A stretch of 64,000 nucleotides of DNA, taken from positions 1 through 64,000 of the forward strand of contig JANJWS010000032.1 of NCBI GenBank assembly GCA_024709425.1. The letters are read 5' to 3'. Shown piece by piece: positions 53,849-63,981 of the stretch. The position numbers and the translations under genes are program-made. The stretch comes from Thiobacillus sp. Its GTDB lineage: Bacteria > Pseudomonadota > Gammaproteobacteria > Burkholderiales > Thiobacillaceae. The notes beneath the pieces were generated by a model. That model was not told where the DNA came from, did not search any database, and saw only the letters and a program-made list of their open reading frames with translations. The stretch's first letter is position 1. Each line of letters opens with the position of its first letter.

Positions 53849-56476
53849 CTATGTCTTGGCGCGGCACGCAGCCAGGCGTTTCTGCAATGCCTGTAACTGG
53901 GCCTGCTGCTCGGTGAGGCGTGTCGAGACATCGTGATACTGGAGGTTCAGCAGTGCATTCTGCCGTTGCAGCGCCTGCTGGCCAAAGGCTTCGTGAACCG
54001 CGGCGCGGAGGGTGTCATCGTCCCATGGCCGGGTGAGAAAACGATGGATGGTACCGGTGTTGATGGAGTCGATGACCGACTGCAGTTCCGTGTGGCTCGA
54101 CAAAACGATGTAGGCAATATCCGGGTAGAGATTCTTTACATGGCGCAGGAACTCGGTTCCGGCCATGTCCGGCATGCACTGGGCGGAGATGATGATGCCG
54201 ACGTGGTTGGTGGCAAGCAGGTCGAGGGCCTCGTCGGGGCTGCTGGTGGCCAGGATGCGGTAGCCATCGGTCTTGAACAGCCGTTTGACCGCTGCAACGA
54301 TGAAGTCGTCGTCGTCGATGACGAGCAGGGTGTGCTCGTTGCGGAGGGGCGCGTTCGGCATGTGACGCGTGCCGCGGCCGAGCAGGTCGTGGGTGGCGGC
54401 GGCGGACAAAGGTTTGCCGATGAGGTAGCCCTGCGCGCTGTTGCAACCCCGTTGGACGAGAAAACCGAGCTGGCTGTCGGTCTCGATGCCTTCGGCGATG
54501 ACCTTCAGACGCAGTGAATGGGCCATCGCAATGATCGATGCGCAGATGGCCGCATCGTCGGGGTTCGAAGTAAGCTCGCCGACGAAGGACCGGTCGATCT
54601 TCAGGGTGTCGATGGGGAAGCGCCGCAGGTAGGCAAGGCTCGAATAGCCGGTGCCGAAGTCATCCACGGCGAGGGTGATGCCCATGCGCTTCAGGTTCGC
54701 GAGTGTTTGCCCGGACTGGTCCGGGTCCTGCATGATCATCGATTCCGTCAGTTCGAGTTCGAGGTTGCGTGCGGCCAGTCCGCTCGTCTGCAGCGCGGTC
54801 GCCACGCTCTGCGCCAGTCCCGGTTCAGCGAACTGGCGCGCCGAGAGATTGACCGCCACCCGCAGATCTGGGTCGAACTGCTCGACCCAGAGTCTTGCCT
54901 GGCGGCAGGCTTCGCGCAGCACCCAGTCGCCGATAGGGACGATGAGCCCGGTTTCCTCCGCCAGCGGGATGAAGTCGTTCGGCATGACCAGGCCAGTGTC
55001 CGGCCGGCGCCAGCGCAGCAGGGCCTCGAACCCGCTGATGACGCCACCGCGCGTGAGGTCGGCCTGGGGCTGGTAATGGATCTCGAACTCGCCGCGTTCG
55101 AGCGCGCCGCGCAGGGCGTTTTCCAGGTCGAGCAGCCGTGCAGCCTCGGCATTCATGTCCGGAGCATAGAAACGACAGGCGTTGCGCCCCGCGTGCTTGG
55201 CGGCGTACATCGCGATATCCGCATTCTTCATCAGCGTTTCGGCATCGCTGCCGTCGCGCGGGTACAGCACGATACCGAGGCTGGCCGTGCAATGGATCGC
55301 CTGGTCTTCGATCTGCATCGGCGGTGCGAGGGCAAATGCGACCTTATGGGCCGCCGCGGCGGCGCCGGCTTCGTCAGGGACGTCCGGCAGGAGGACGACG
55401 AACTCGTCGCCCCCAAGCCGTGCCACGGTGTCCTCGTCACGCAGGCTCCCAGCGATGCGTCCAGCCACCTGGCACAGCAAGCTGTCGCCGGCCTTGTGGC
55501 CGAGACTGTCGTTGATGGTCTTGAAGCGGTCAATGTCGATCATCATCAGCGCCAGCATGCCGCCTTCGTGTCCATGGCGGGCAAGGGCCTGGCGCAGCCG
55601 CTCCAGCATGAGCTTGCGGTTGGGCAGGTCGGTCAGCGCGTCATGGTGGGCGGCGCGGTAGAGTTGCGCCTGGCTTTCCTTGTCGCGCGTCACATCACTG
55701 GCAACGCCATCGATGCGCAGCTTGCGCCCCTGGGCGTCGACGATCACCCTGGAACGATCCTGCAGCCAGCGCACCTCGCCATCGGGGCGAACGATGCGGT
55801 ATTCGGCACCGTTGCTGCCGGCCGCAAGCGTGTTTCCGACATACTCGCGCATGCGTGGTCGGTCTTCGAGGTGCACGTGTTCCAGCCAGCGTTCGAGGTC
55901 GCCCAGGAGGTCGGCGACGGGGCAGCCATAGATCGTTTCCGCCGCGGGGTTGAGGTATTCGATCTGCAGCGCCGGCAGGTCGACCGACCAGACGATGTTG
56001 CCCAATGCGTTGAGGATGCTGTCCATGCGCGCCTGCTGATTGCGCAGGCTGTCTTCCGCATCCCGCCGGCTGCGGCGTATGGCGGCTTCCTCGATCTCGC
56101 GAGTCACCACCGGCGCGAGCCGCGTAAGGTTGTGCTTGAGCAGGTAGTCCTGTGCACCGGCACGCATCGCGCGCACCGCGACATCCTCGCCGATGTTCCC
56201 GGAGACGATGATGAAGGGGAGGTCCGGATCATGCTGCCGGGTCATTTGCAGCGCATCGAAGGCACTGAATTCCGGCAGCGAGTAATCGGAGACGACGATA
56301 TCCCAGCCGCCCGCCTCGAGTGCCGCGCGCATTGCCGTCGGTGTTTCCACGCGCACATGCTCGGGCTTGAAGCCCCCCTTGGCAAAGGTACGCATCAGCA
56401 GCACGGCATCGTCCGGCGTGTCTTCGACGAGCAACACGCGCAGGGGGCGCGGCAGGGGAGGTGTAGGGTCGTTCAT
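53849..56476 (-). CDS. REC-PAS-GGDEF-EAL-REC signalling protein
   Basis: 875 residues from ATG 56476. Receiver 1 (about 10-130; VLLVEDTPDDAVLL, IVVSDYSLPEFSA), PAS (about 150-265), GGDEF (about 275-440; [13 protein letters not shown]), EAL (about 450-700; [37 protein letters not shown]) and a C-terminal receiver (about 730-850; LLVIDDDDFIVAAVKRLF, FLTRPWDDDTL) with a coiled tail. Both catalytic signatures look intact. In receiver 2 the usual acceptor position reads GIIISAQCMPDM, so an alanine/glutamine region replaces the aspartate and phosphorylation is unlikely there. Confidence 0.9.
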   Translation of the reverse strand: MNDPTPPLPRPLRVLLVEDTPDDAVLLMRTFAKGGFKPEHVRVETPTAMRAALEAGGWDIVVSDYSLPEFSAFDALQMTRQHDPDLPFIIVSGNIGEDVAVRAMRAGAQDYLLKHNLTRLAPVVTREIEEAAIRRSRRDAEDSLRNQQARMDSILNALGNIVWSVDLPALQIEYLNPAAETIYGCPVADLLGDLERWLEHVHLEDRPRMREYVGNTLAAGSNGAEYRIVRPDGEVRWLQDRSRVIVDAQGRKLRIDGVASDVTRDKESQAQLYRAAHHDALTDLPNRKLMLERLRQALARHGHEGGMLALMMIDIDRFKTINDSLGHKAGDSLLCQVAGRIAGSLRDEDTVARLGGDEFVVLLPDVPDEAGAAAAAHKVAFALAPPMQIEDQAIHCTASLGIVLYPRDGSDAETLMKNADIAMYAAKHAGRNACRFYAPDMNAEAARLLDLENALRGALERGEFEIHYQPQADLTRGGVISGFEALLRWRRPDTGLVMPNDFIPLAEETGLIVPIGDWVLREACRQARLWVEQFDPDLRVAVNLSARQFAEPGLAQSVATALQTSGLAARNLELELTESMIMQDPDQSGQTLANLKRMGITLAVDDFGTGYSSLAYLRRFPIDTLKIDRSFVGELTSNPDDAAICASIIAMAHSLRLKVIAEGIETDSQLGFLVQRGCNSAQGYLIGKPLSAAATHDLLGRGTRHMPNAPLRNEHTLLVIDDDDFIVAAVKRLFKTDGYRILATSSPDEALDLLATNHVGIIISAQCMPDMAGTEFLRHVKNLYPDIAYIVLSSHTELQSVIDSINTGTIHRFLTRPWDDDTLRAAVHEAFGQQALQRQNALLNLQYHDVSTRLTEQQAQLQALQKRLAACRAKT

Positions 56477-56604
56477 GCGCAAGCCGGCGTGACGAATGGC
56501 GTCATCATCGCTCCTGGGACGCAACGAGGAAATCGGGTTTTTCCCGAGGCGGCATCGGGGAAATCCCGATGCCGCCGTTCCAGAACGGGCGCGGATTCGT
56601 GGTG

Positions 56605-57003
56605 TCAGGATGCACGGGGGCCGGAGGTATCGGAATCCGGTGGCAGGAAGGATTCGACCTGCTCGACAAACGTCTGCGGGTCGATCGGCTTTTCCAGATA
56701 GCCGGTGCAGCCTGCGACCAGGCAGTGTTCGCGGTCGCCTGGCATCGCGTAAGAGGTCACGGCGACGATCGGAACGCCCTCCAGTTTCGCCATCGTGCGC
56801 AGCCGACGTGCAACGGCGTAGCCATCCATGCCGGGCAACTGGATATCGAGGAGAATCAGCGCCGGGTTGGTCGCGCCGGCGAGTTCGAGGCCGGAGGGGC
56901 CGTCGGGTGCGTGCGTCACCACCCACCCGCGTGCTTCCAGCAGATAGGTGACGAGATAACGGTTCTGCTCGTTGTCCTCGATCAGCAGGATGCGTCGGTT
57001 CAT
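56605..57003 (-). CDS. Single-domain response regulator
   Basis: 132 residues from ATG 57003. A complete receiver: ILLIEDNEQNRYLVTYLL, phosphoacceptor in LILLDIQLPGMDGYAVARRL, VAVTSYAMPGD, GYLEKPIDPQTFVEQV. It is CheY/DivK-like with no output domain. It lies four bases after a hybrid-less histidine kinase gene, its likely donor. Confidence 0.92.
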   Translation of the reverse strand: MNRRILLIEDNEQNRYLVTYLLEARGWVVTHAPDGPSGLELAGATNPALILLDIQLPGMDGYAVARRLRTMAKLEGVPIVAVTSYAMPGDREHCLVAGCTGYLEKPIDPQTFVEQVESFLPPDSDTSGPRAS

Positions 57004-57007
57004 GATG

Positions 57008-58420
57008 TCACCTCCAAGGGGGGCTGTAGAGCGGCAGGGTGAGGGTGAACGTGCTGCCTTCACCAAAGCGGCTTTCCGCTTCGATGCGGCCGCCCATCAG
57101 TGCCGCCAGGCGCCGGCAGATGGCAAGGCCCAGCCCGGTGCCTTCGTGGCTGCGCGAGAGGGTGGAATCCACCTGGCGGAACGGCTGGAAAAGCTGCGCC
57201 ATGTCTTCCGGCCTGATACCGATGCCGGTATCCGCGACGCGCAGGCGCAGGGTAGCCGTTGCCGGCGTGCCCGCTTCGGAAGCATGGTTCTCGATCTGCC
57301 GGGCGCTGAGTGTGACGGTTCCTCGTTCGGTGAACTTGACCGCGTTGCCGAGGAGATTCAGCAGGATCTGCTCGACGCGGCGCGCATCGCCCACGATTTC
57401 GCCGAGCGCGTCGCCCACGTCGACGGTGAGCGCGAGTCCCTTGGCCTCGGCGAGTGGGCGCGCAATGCCCGTTACCCTGCGGATCGATTCCGCCAGATCG
57501 AAAGCCTGCGCTGCGACCCGCAATTCGCCCGCCTCGATCTTGGAAATGTCGAGCACGTCGTTGATGAGCGCCAGCAGGTGGCGTGAACTGTCCTGCACCA
57601 TGCCGAGCTGTTTCTTCTGCTCGGGGTTGAGCGGACCGGCCAGTTCCTGCAGGACGATCCCGGTGAAACCGATGATCGAATTGAGCGGCGTGCGCAGCTC
57701 ATGGCTCATGGTGGCGAGGAAGGCCGACTTGACGCGGTCGGCGGATTCGGCGGCGTGCTTGGCTTCGGCCAGCGCCGCCTCGGCCTCCTTCTGCGGCGTG
57801 ATGTCGACGATGATGCCGACGAGGCCGCCGGGCGAACCGTCCGGCCGGCGGAAGCCGCTTACCGAATACAAGGTATGGTGGGTGCGGCCATCGGCAAAGG
57901 GAATCATCGCCTCGCGGCTGAGCGTACGGCCGGCCGCCAACATTGCCGCGTCCTCGGCCTGGTAGGCCTCGCGGTCGGCCGACGGAAGGTATTCCAGGTC
58001 GAGCACGGTCTTGCCGATGAAGTCGTCCCGTGTCACGCCGAAAGCCTGCTCGTAGGCGCGATTGCAGCCGCGAAAGCGAAGGTCTGCACCCTTGTAGAAA
58101 ATCGGGCTGGAAATGTGATCGACGAGGGTGTCGAGGAACTGTGTCATCTCGGTCAGGTCCGCGGTACGCGCCGCCACGCGCTGTTCGAGCAGCATGTGGG
58201 CGCGGTGCCGCTGCAACAATTCGCGACGCAGCAGCACCGCCAGCAGCAGGGCGGTAACCAGCACAAATGCCCAGCCCTTGTAGATGGAAAGGCGCGCGAA
58301 CGTGGCGGCGTCGCTGACGACGGCTTCCAGCACGGTGTCCGACAGCAGGATCCACAGTCCGGCAAAGAATGCGTAGGCGAGGACGATGCGGAGCGTGGCG
58401 CCATTGATGGGGGCACTCAT
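57008..58420 (-). CDS. PAS-containing sensor histidine kinase
   Basis: 470 residues. Two membrane helices (about 10-30 and 48-65), coiled linker, PAS (about 95-210), HisKA (SAFLATMSHELRTPLNSIIGF) and HATPase_c (NLLGNAVKFTE, VADTGIGIRPED, GTGLGLAICRRLAALMGGRIEAES). No periplasmic sensor domain of size. The C-terminal two thirds is closely similar to the next upstream gene product, indicating a tandem duplication. ATGA overlap with that gene. Confidence 0.93.
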   Translation of the reverse strand: MSAPINGATLRIVLAYAFFAGLWILLSDTVLEAVVSDAATFARLSIYKGWAFVLVTALLLAVLLRRELLQRHRAHMLLEQRVAARTADLTEMTQFLDTLVDHISSPIFYKGADLRFRGCNRAYEQAFGVTRDDFIGKTVLDLEYLPSADREAYQAEDAAMLAAGRTLSREAMIPFADGRTHHTLYSVSGFRRPDGSPGGLVGIIVDITPQKEAEAALAEAKHAAESADRVKSAFLATMSHELRTPLNSIIGFTGIVLQELAGPLNPEQKKQLGMVQDSSRHLLALINDVLDISKIEAGELRVAAQAFDLAESIRRVTGIARPLAEAKGLALTVDVGDALGEIVGDARRVEQILLNLLGNAVKFTERGTVTLSARQIENHASEAGTPATATLRLRVADTGIGIRPEDMAQLFQPFRQVDSTLSRSHEGTGLGLAICRRLAALMGGRIEAESRFGEGSTFTLTLPLYSPPWR

Positions 58421-60990
58421 GGCTGCCGCCCTCCGACGGGCAGCGTGGCGGTGAACGTGCTGCTTTCCCCCACGCGGCTCACGGCCTCGATGCTCCCGCC
58501 CATCAGCGTGGCGAGGCGGCGGCAGATGGCAAGCCCCAGGCCCGTGCCTTCGTGGGCACGGGTCAGCGTCGAATCGAGCTGGCGGAACGGCTGGAACAGC
58601 TGCGCCATGTCGTCTGGTTTGATCCCGATGCCGGTGTCCTGCACATGCAGCCGCACTGTGTTGCCGTCGTCAGAGGTGTCCACCGACAGCGTGACCGTGC
58701 CGCGCTCGGTGAACTTGATGGCGTTGGAGAGCAGATTGAGCAGGATCTGCTCAACGCGGCGGCCGTCGCCCACCATTTGTCCGACTTGTTCCGCACCGAG
58801 AATGTGCAGGGCCAGGCCCTTGTCTTCGGCCAGCGGCGCGACGATGCCGACGACCTTCACGATCGAGGCGGCGAGATCGAAGGGTTCCGACGCCACGGCA
58901 AGTTCGCCGGCTTCGATCTTGGAGATGTCCAGCACGTCGTTGATGAGTGCCAGCAGGTGGCGCGAACTGCCCAGCACCATCTCAAGCTGTTTCCTCTGCT
59001 CGGTATTCAGAGGTCCGGCGAGCTGCTGCAGCAGGATGCCGGTGAAACCGATGATGGAATTGAGCGGCGTGCGCAGTTCGTGGCTCATGGTGGCGAGGAA
59101 TGCCGACTTGAGGCGGTCTGCGGCTTCGGCGGCATGCCGGGCCTCGATCAGGGCCGCTTCGGCTTTCTTGAGCGGCGTGATGTCGGTGATGACGCCGACC
59201 AGCCCGCCCGGCGTGCCGTCGGCGTGCTGGAAGGCACTCAGCGAATACAGGATCTGGTGCGCTTCGCCGTCGGCAAAGCGGGTTGACGCCTCCTCGAAAA
59301 GGCTGGCGCCGGATGCGATCAATGCCTTGTCTCGCTCGTAGAGCACGCGCCGTTCCGCCTCCGGCATGAACGTCAGATCCAGCAGGGTCTTGCCGACGAG
59401 CTGCTGGCGCGATATTCCAAAGGCCTGCTCGTAGGCCGGGTTGCAGCCGAGGTGGCGCAGTTCGGCATCCATGTAGAAGACGGGATTGGGCATGCGGTCG
59501 ATGAGGGTATCGAGAAAGTGCGTCGTTTCCGCGAGTTCACGGGTGCGCGCCTCGACCCGTGTTTCGAGTTCGGCGGCGTGGCGCCGCATCTCCTCGTAAA
59601 GACGCAGGTTTTCCATCGCCAGTGCCACCGGCACGCACAGTTCCTGAACGACATCCAGCGTGCGTTCGGCGGGTGGTTCTTCCGCGCGCGAGAACAGACA
59701 CAGCAGGCCGAGGGTCTTGCCCTGCGCCTGCAAGGCAAAATAGACGTTCCAGCGTACCGTGGCGTCCACGACATTGCCGCAGGGCTGCGGGGTGCCCGGT
59801 GCCCCGGCGCGCAGTACGACGCGGGACCTGCCTTTCATCGCGCCTTCGAGCATCGCGGGACAGGCCGCGTCGCGTAGCGGCCCGCCATCGGGGGCACGAT
59901 CGGTCTCGTTGCAGGAGCGGACGCGCGCCTCGACACGCATCAGGCCCCGCTGCGGCTCGCGCACGCACAGCACGCCGCCGTCGCAGCCGGTCAGTTCCAG
60001 CGCGCCGCGCACGGTTTCGTCGAGAACCATTCGCAGGTCGAGGCTCGACCCGGTGGCGCGCAGGGTGCGGTTGAGGATGGCCATCTCCGCGTTGCGCTGG
60101 CGCAGTTCGGCGGTGCGCGCGCGGACCTGGCGGCGCATCAGCCCGGTGATTATCGCGGCGGCGACCAGCAGGACCAGTGACGCCACGGCCGCAGCGACGA
60201 TCCAGCCCGGCAGGTGCGGGGCGAGTTCGTCGCCCGTCCAGCGTCGCAATGAACGGTAGTAGGTGGAACCGGGGTCCTGCTTGAACGCGGCAAGATGGCG
60301 GTCGATGGCCTGCAGCCGTGCCGGGTCGGCCGTGCGGGGCGCGGCGAAATACAGGCGCGTCGGCGCGAAGATGATGGCGGTGTCCTCGAGGCCGAAGCGC
60401 CCTGCGTGACGCGTGCCGTAGAAACGGTTGGTCACGACCGCATCGGCATTGCCATCCGCCACGGCACGAAAGGCTGCGGCGAAATCGGGCCGCGGCACCA
60501 GTTCGACGTCGAAGCCGAATCCGTCGATCATGCTGCGAAATTCCGCTTCCTGTGTGGAACCGTCGAGCACCGCCACGCGGCGGCCCGCAAGGTCGGGCAG
60601 GGAATGGATGCCGCTGCGAGGGCGGGCGTAGATCTGGCTCCAGCTGGACAGCGCCGGGTCGCGGTGGAAGGCGTACAGCGCCTCACGCTCGGCGGTGCGC
60701 GCCACGTCGGGCATGAGGTCGATCTGCCCGCTGGCCAGCCGGCCCAGCCCCTGCTGCCAGGTGCCGGGCACGTATTCGATCTCCCATCCTTCCTCTTCGG
60801 CGATGGCTTCGATCAGGTCGACAAAGATGCCTTCGGGCTTGCCCGCTGGCGAGAGGGCGACCTTGGGGCTGTTCTCGTAGACGCCGACGCGCACCCGCTC
60901 GCCGGCGGCAGGGGACAGGGTAACCAGCAGCAACAGCAGGCTGGCGATGACGGTTGCGCAGGCACGCACGCTTTGAGCAACCCTTCTCAT
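58417..60990 (-). CDS. Sensor histidine kinase with periplasmic solute-binding, GAF and PAS domains
   Basis: 857 residues. Signal peptide (about 1-28), bacterial extracellular solute-binding family 3 domain (about 30-250; RVGVYENSPKVALSPAGKPEGIFVDLIEAIAEEEGWEIEYVPGTW), membrane helix (about 262-285), GAF (about 310-470), PAS (about 485-600), HisKA (SHELRTPLNSIIGFTGILLQQL) and HATPase_c (NLLSNAIKFTE, GTGLGLAICRRL). It probably senses an amino-acid-like periplasmic ligand. It overlaps the paralogous kinase gene downstream. Confidence 0.92.
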   Translation of the reverse strand: MRRVAQSVRACATVIASLLLLLVTLSPAAGERVRVGVYENSPKVALSPAGKPEGIFVDLIEAIAEEEGWEIEYVPGTWQQGLGRLASGQIDLMPDVARTAEREALYAFHRDPALSSWSQIYARPRSGIHSLPDLAGRRVAVLDGSTQEAEFRSMIDGFGFDVELVPRPDFAAAFRAVADGNADAVVTNRFYGTRHAGRFGLEDTAIIFAPTRLYFAAPRTADPARLQAIDRHLAAFKQDPGSTYYRSLRRWTGDELAPHLPGWIVAAAVASLVLLVAAAIITGLMRRQVRARTAELRQRNAEMAILNRTLRATGSSLDLRMVLDETVRGALELTGCDGGVLCVREPQRGLMRVEARVRSCNETDRAPDGGPLRDAACPAMLEGAMKGRSRVVLRAGAPGTPQPCGNVVDATVRWNVYFALQAQGKTLGLLCLFSRAEEPPAERTLDVVQELCVPVALAMENLRLYEEMRRHAAELETRVEARTRELAETTHFLDTLIDRMPNPVFYMDAELRHLGCNPAYEQAFGISRQQLVGKTLLDLTFMPEAERRVLYERDKALIASGASLFEEASTRFADGEAHQILYSLSAFQHADGTPGGLVGVITDITPLKKAEAALIEARHAAEAADRLKSAFLATMSHELRTPLNSIIGFTGILLQQLAGPLNTEQRKQLEMVLGSSRHLLALINDVLDISKIEAGELAVASEPFDLAASIVKVVGIVAPLAEDKGLALHILGAEQVGQMVGDGRRVEQILLNLLSNAIKFTERGTVTLSVDTSDDGNTVRLHVQDTGIGIKPDDMAQLFQPFRQLDSTLTRAHEGTGLGLAICRRLATLMGGSIEAVSRVGESSTFTATLPVGGRQP

Positions 60991-61047
60991 TCTTGCCGTG
61001 TTCCCCCGGTTATCCTTGGCATTCTTTGTGAAACCCCTGGCGTGCGG

Positions 61048-63780
61048 TCAGGGGGTTTTCTGCATGAGCAGCGTCTCCAGTTCTTCGGGTGGCACCGGGC
61101 GGCTGTACAGATAGCCCTGCATCAGGTCGCAGCCGATGTTTCCAAGATAGTCGCGCTGTGCGACGGTTTCCACGCCTTCGGCGACCGTTTCCAGGCGCAG
61201 GCTGCGTGCCAGACTGACGATGCCCTGCATGATGGCCGCGTTGTCCGGGTGTTCGAGCATGCCGTGCACGAACGAATAGTCGATTTTCAACTGGTCGAGG
61301 GGAAAGCGCCGCAGATAGGCCAGCGACGAATAGCCCGTGCCGAAATCGTCCACCGCGAGGCTGACGCCTAGCGCCTTCAGCTCGCGCAGAATCGCCACCG
61401 CCTGTTCGGCGTCTTCCATCACCGCGTTCTCGGTGATTTCGAGCTTGAGCAGCCGTGGCGGCAACCGGCTTTCCTCCAGGCAGCGCCGCACCATGGCCGC
61501 CAGGTTGCGGTCGCGGAACTGCCGTGCGGAGAGGTTGACGGCGACGCGCAGTTCGTGCCCCGCCTGCTGCCAGAGCCGCGCCTGGCGGCAGGCGGTCCGC
61601 AGCACCCATTCGCCGATCGGCACAATGAGCCCGGTTTCCTCCGCAAGCGGGATGAATTCGGCCGGAGAAATCATGTTGCCGTCATCGTCGCGCCAACGCA
61701 GGAGCGCTTCGAGATCGGCGACGTTTCCGTTATCCAGGCGCGGCAGCGGCTGGTAGTGCAGCGCAAGCGCCTCGCGTGAGACGGCCTGGCGCAGACGCGC
61801 CTCCATTTCCAGGCGGTGTACCGCCTTCTCGTTCATGTCGGCGGTGTAGAAACGGAACGTGTTGCGGCCGGCCTGCTTGGCGCTGTACATCGCCGCATCG
61901 GCGTTGCGCAGCAGCGTGTCGTAGCTGTCCCCGTCCTGCGGGAAGAGGCTCGCGCCGACGCTGGCCGAGACACTGATCTCGCGTCCGGCCACCGCCATGG
62001 GGCGGTCGATTGCGCGCAGGATGCGCGCCGCCGTCAGCGCGACCTCCTGCTGGTTCTCGAGGTCGGTGAGCAGGATGACGAATTCGTCGCCGCCCAGCCG
62101 GGCCAGCGTGTCGCGCTCGTGCACGCAGGCGGCGATGCGTCCGGCGATGGTGCGCAGCAGGGTGTCGCCCGCGCCATGGCCGATGCTGTCGTTGATCCGT
62201 TTGAAGTCGTCGAGATCGAGGAACAGGAGCGCCACCGAACGGCGGTGGCGCATGGCGAAGGCAATCGCCTGTTCGGTGCGGTCGCGCAGCAGGTTGCGGC
62301 TGGCAAGCCCGGTCAAGGCGTCCTGGTTGTTCTGTTTTTCGAGTTGCTCCTCGTAGTGCTTGCGCTCGGTGATGTCGCGGTCGGTGCCGCGGTAGCCGCG
62401 GAACTCGCCGGCAGCGTCGATGATGGGAACCCCGCTGGTTTCGAGTACGACCCGATGGCCGTCCCTGTGCACGTTGATGTTTTCGAGTGCTTCGAGAGGC
62501 CGGCGCTGGCGCGCATGGCCGGCGAAAATATCGGCGATGCGGCGCGCCTCCTCGGGTGGCATGAAATCGAACGGTGACTTGCCGAGCACGTCTTCCGGCG
62601 CGTGCCCGAGCAGTTCCTTGACCTGCGGGCTGGCGTAGGTATAGAGGCCGTTTTCGTCGACTTCCCAGATCCAGTCGCTGGTCGTTTCGACCAGATTGCG
62701 GAAACGCTGCTCGCTTTCACGCAGCCGATCCTCGGCCGCGTGGCGGCGCGTCTCCTGCTCGAAATTGTCCAGCGCAAAAGAAATGTCGCTGGCCATTTCG
62801 GTCGCCAGTTCTTCGAGGCCGCTGTCGAAATAATTCGTCTCTCCGGCAAACAGGGTGAGACCGCCGACGATCCCATCACGCTGTCGCAGCGGCAGCGAGA
62901 CGGCGGCGCGCAGCCCGGCTTCGCGCAGCGCGTCGCGGATGGCGGCGAGCGCGGGCTCCGCATCCAGATCGTTGCTGAGGTAGCGGCGTTGCTCGCCGAG
63001 CGCGATTTCCACCGGCGCGCGGCGCGGGCCGTTGATCGTGAACGGCCGCATGCGTTCGAACCACGCGGTGGACGCGCCATGCCAGGCGGCCGGAACGATC
63101 TCTCCGCTCTGCGGATCGAGCAAGCCGATCCAGGCCAGCTTGAAGCCCCCTTGCTCGACCGCGATGCGGCACACCGAATGAAACAGTGCATCGCGGTCCC
63201 TCAAATGCACGACCGCCTGGTTGGTTTCGCTGAGCGCGGCATACAGCTGGTTGAGGCGCCGCAAATGCGCTTCCGACTGCGCGAGTTCCGCCACGCGCTG
63301 TTCCAGCTGGGCGCTCTTTTTCTCCAGCTTGGCGATCAGCACCGCGTTGTATTGCCTGAGCGTGGCTTCCTCGCCAAGAACGGGCGCGGCGGTGGACAGC
63401 GTACCCTCGCGGGCCTGGTCGAGCACCGCGTTCACGCGCAGCATGAAGGGCTCCGGTTCGGCCGGCTTGAGGATGAAGGCGTCGGCGCCGAGGTCGAGCG
63501 CGAGCTTTTCGTCGCGTGGCTCGGTGTAGGTAGCCGTGTAGACGATGAACGGCACCTTCGCCAGCGCCGGGTCGGCCTTCCAGCGGCGCAGCAGGGTGTA
63601 GCCGTCCATTTCCGGCATCAGGAGGTCGCTGATGACAAGGTCGGGCGGCTGGCCGCGCACCGCCGTGAGCGCTTCCGCTCCGTTCGCAGCCTCCGTCACC
63701 TCGAAACCGTGCCCCGCGAGCAGGGTACGCAGCAGGTAGCGGTTGTCGGAGCGGTCGTCGACGATCAGCGCGCGCGTCAT
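61048..63780 (-). CDS. REC-GAF-PAS-GGDEF-EAL response regulator
   Basis: 910 residues from ATG 63780; the open frame upstream runs through repeat. Receiver (about 1-120; [42 protein letters not shown]), coiled segment (135-170), GAF (about 180-330), PAS (about 345-465; [18 protein letters not shown]), GGDEF (about 475-640; [15 protein letters not shown]) and EAL (about 650-900; [36 protein letters not shown]). Both enzyme signatures look intact. First gene of the five-gene signalling cluster. Confidence 0.92.
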   Translation of the reverse strand: MTRALIVDDRSDNRYLLRTLLAGHGFEVTEAANGAEALTAVRGQPPDLVISDLLMPEMDGYTLLRRWKADPALAKVPFIVYTATYTEPRDEKLALDLGADAFILKPAEPEPFMLRVNAVLDQAREGTLSTAAPVLGEEATLRQYNAVLIAKLEKKSAQLEQRVAELAQSEAHLRRLNQLYAALSETNQAVVHLRDRDALFHSVCRIAVEQGGFKLAWIGLLDPQSGEIVPAAWHGASTAWFERMRPFTINGPRRAPVEIALGEQRRYLSNDLDAEPALAAIRDALREAGLRAAVSLPLRQRDGIVGGLTLFAGETNYFDSGLEELATEMASDISFALDNFEQETRRHAAEDRLRESEQRFRNLVETTSDWIWEVDENGLYTYASPQVKELLGHAPEDVLGKSPFDFMPPEEARRIADIFAGHARQRRPLEALENINVHRDGHRVVLETSGVPIIDAAGEFRGYRGTDRDITERKHYEEQLEKQNNQDALTGLASRNLLRDRTEQAIAFAMRHRRSVALLFLDLDDFKRINDSIGHGAGDTLLRTIAGRIAACVHERDTLARLGGDEFVILLTDLENQQEVALTAARILRAIDRPMAVAGREISVSASVGASLFPQDGDSYDTLLRNADAAMYSAKQAGRNTFRFYTADMNEKAVHRLEMEARLRQAVSREALALHYQPLPRLDNGNVADLEALLRWRDDDGNMISPAEFIPLAEETGLIVPIGEWVLRTACRQARLWQQAGHELRVAVNLSARQFRDRNLAAMVRRCLEESRLPPRLLKLEITENAVMEDAEQAVAILRELKALGVSLAVDDFGTGYSSLAYLRRFPLDQLKIDYSFVHGMLEHPDNAAIMQGIVSLARSLRLETVAEGVETVAQRDYLGNIGCDLMQGYLYSRPVPPEELETLLMQKTP

Positions 63781-63903
63781 GCGGGTCTTACGGGGAAACG
63801 CAGATTGACTGCAGCATAGGCGCGAAAATACCGCTGCGATACCCTGACGGGCATGGCGTGCTGCCAACCCTGACCATGATACCGGCGCTGTCCGCTTCCC
63901 CAT

Positions 63904-63981
63904 CCCTCTGATGAGGCCTCTAAGCGATCGACTAAGCCCGCAAGCGGGCACGTCGCCGCATTATCCTGCAAGCGGGCGAGG
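63904..63981 (+). repeat. Dispersed repeat unit A, copy 3
   Basis: Starts CCCTCTGATGAGGCCTC, contains the hairpin core GCCCGCAAGCGGGC and ATTATCC, then a second GCAAGCGGGC. It is very similar to the copy inside odhB at 6882-6944. It lies upstream of the signalling cluster and may run past the window edge. Confidence 0.75.

Noticed and set aside
54518-56701. A 727-codon plus-strand frame opposite the REC-PAS-GGDEF-EAL-REC gene
   Set aside because: No recognisable domain, while the opposite strand encodes complete signalling domains.
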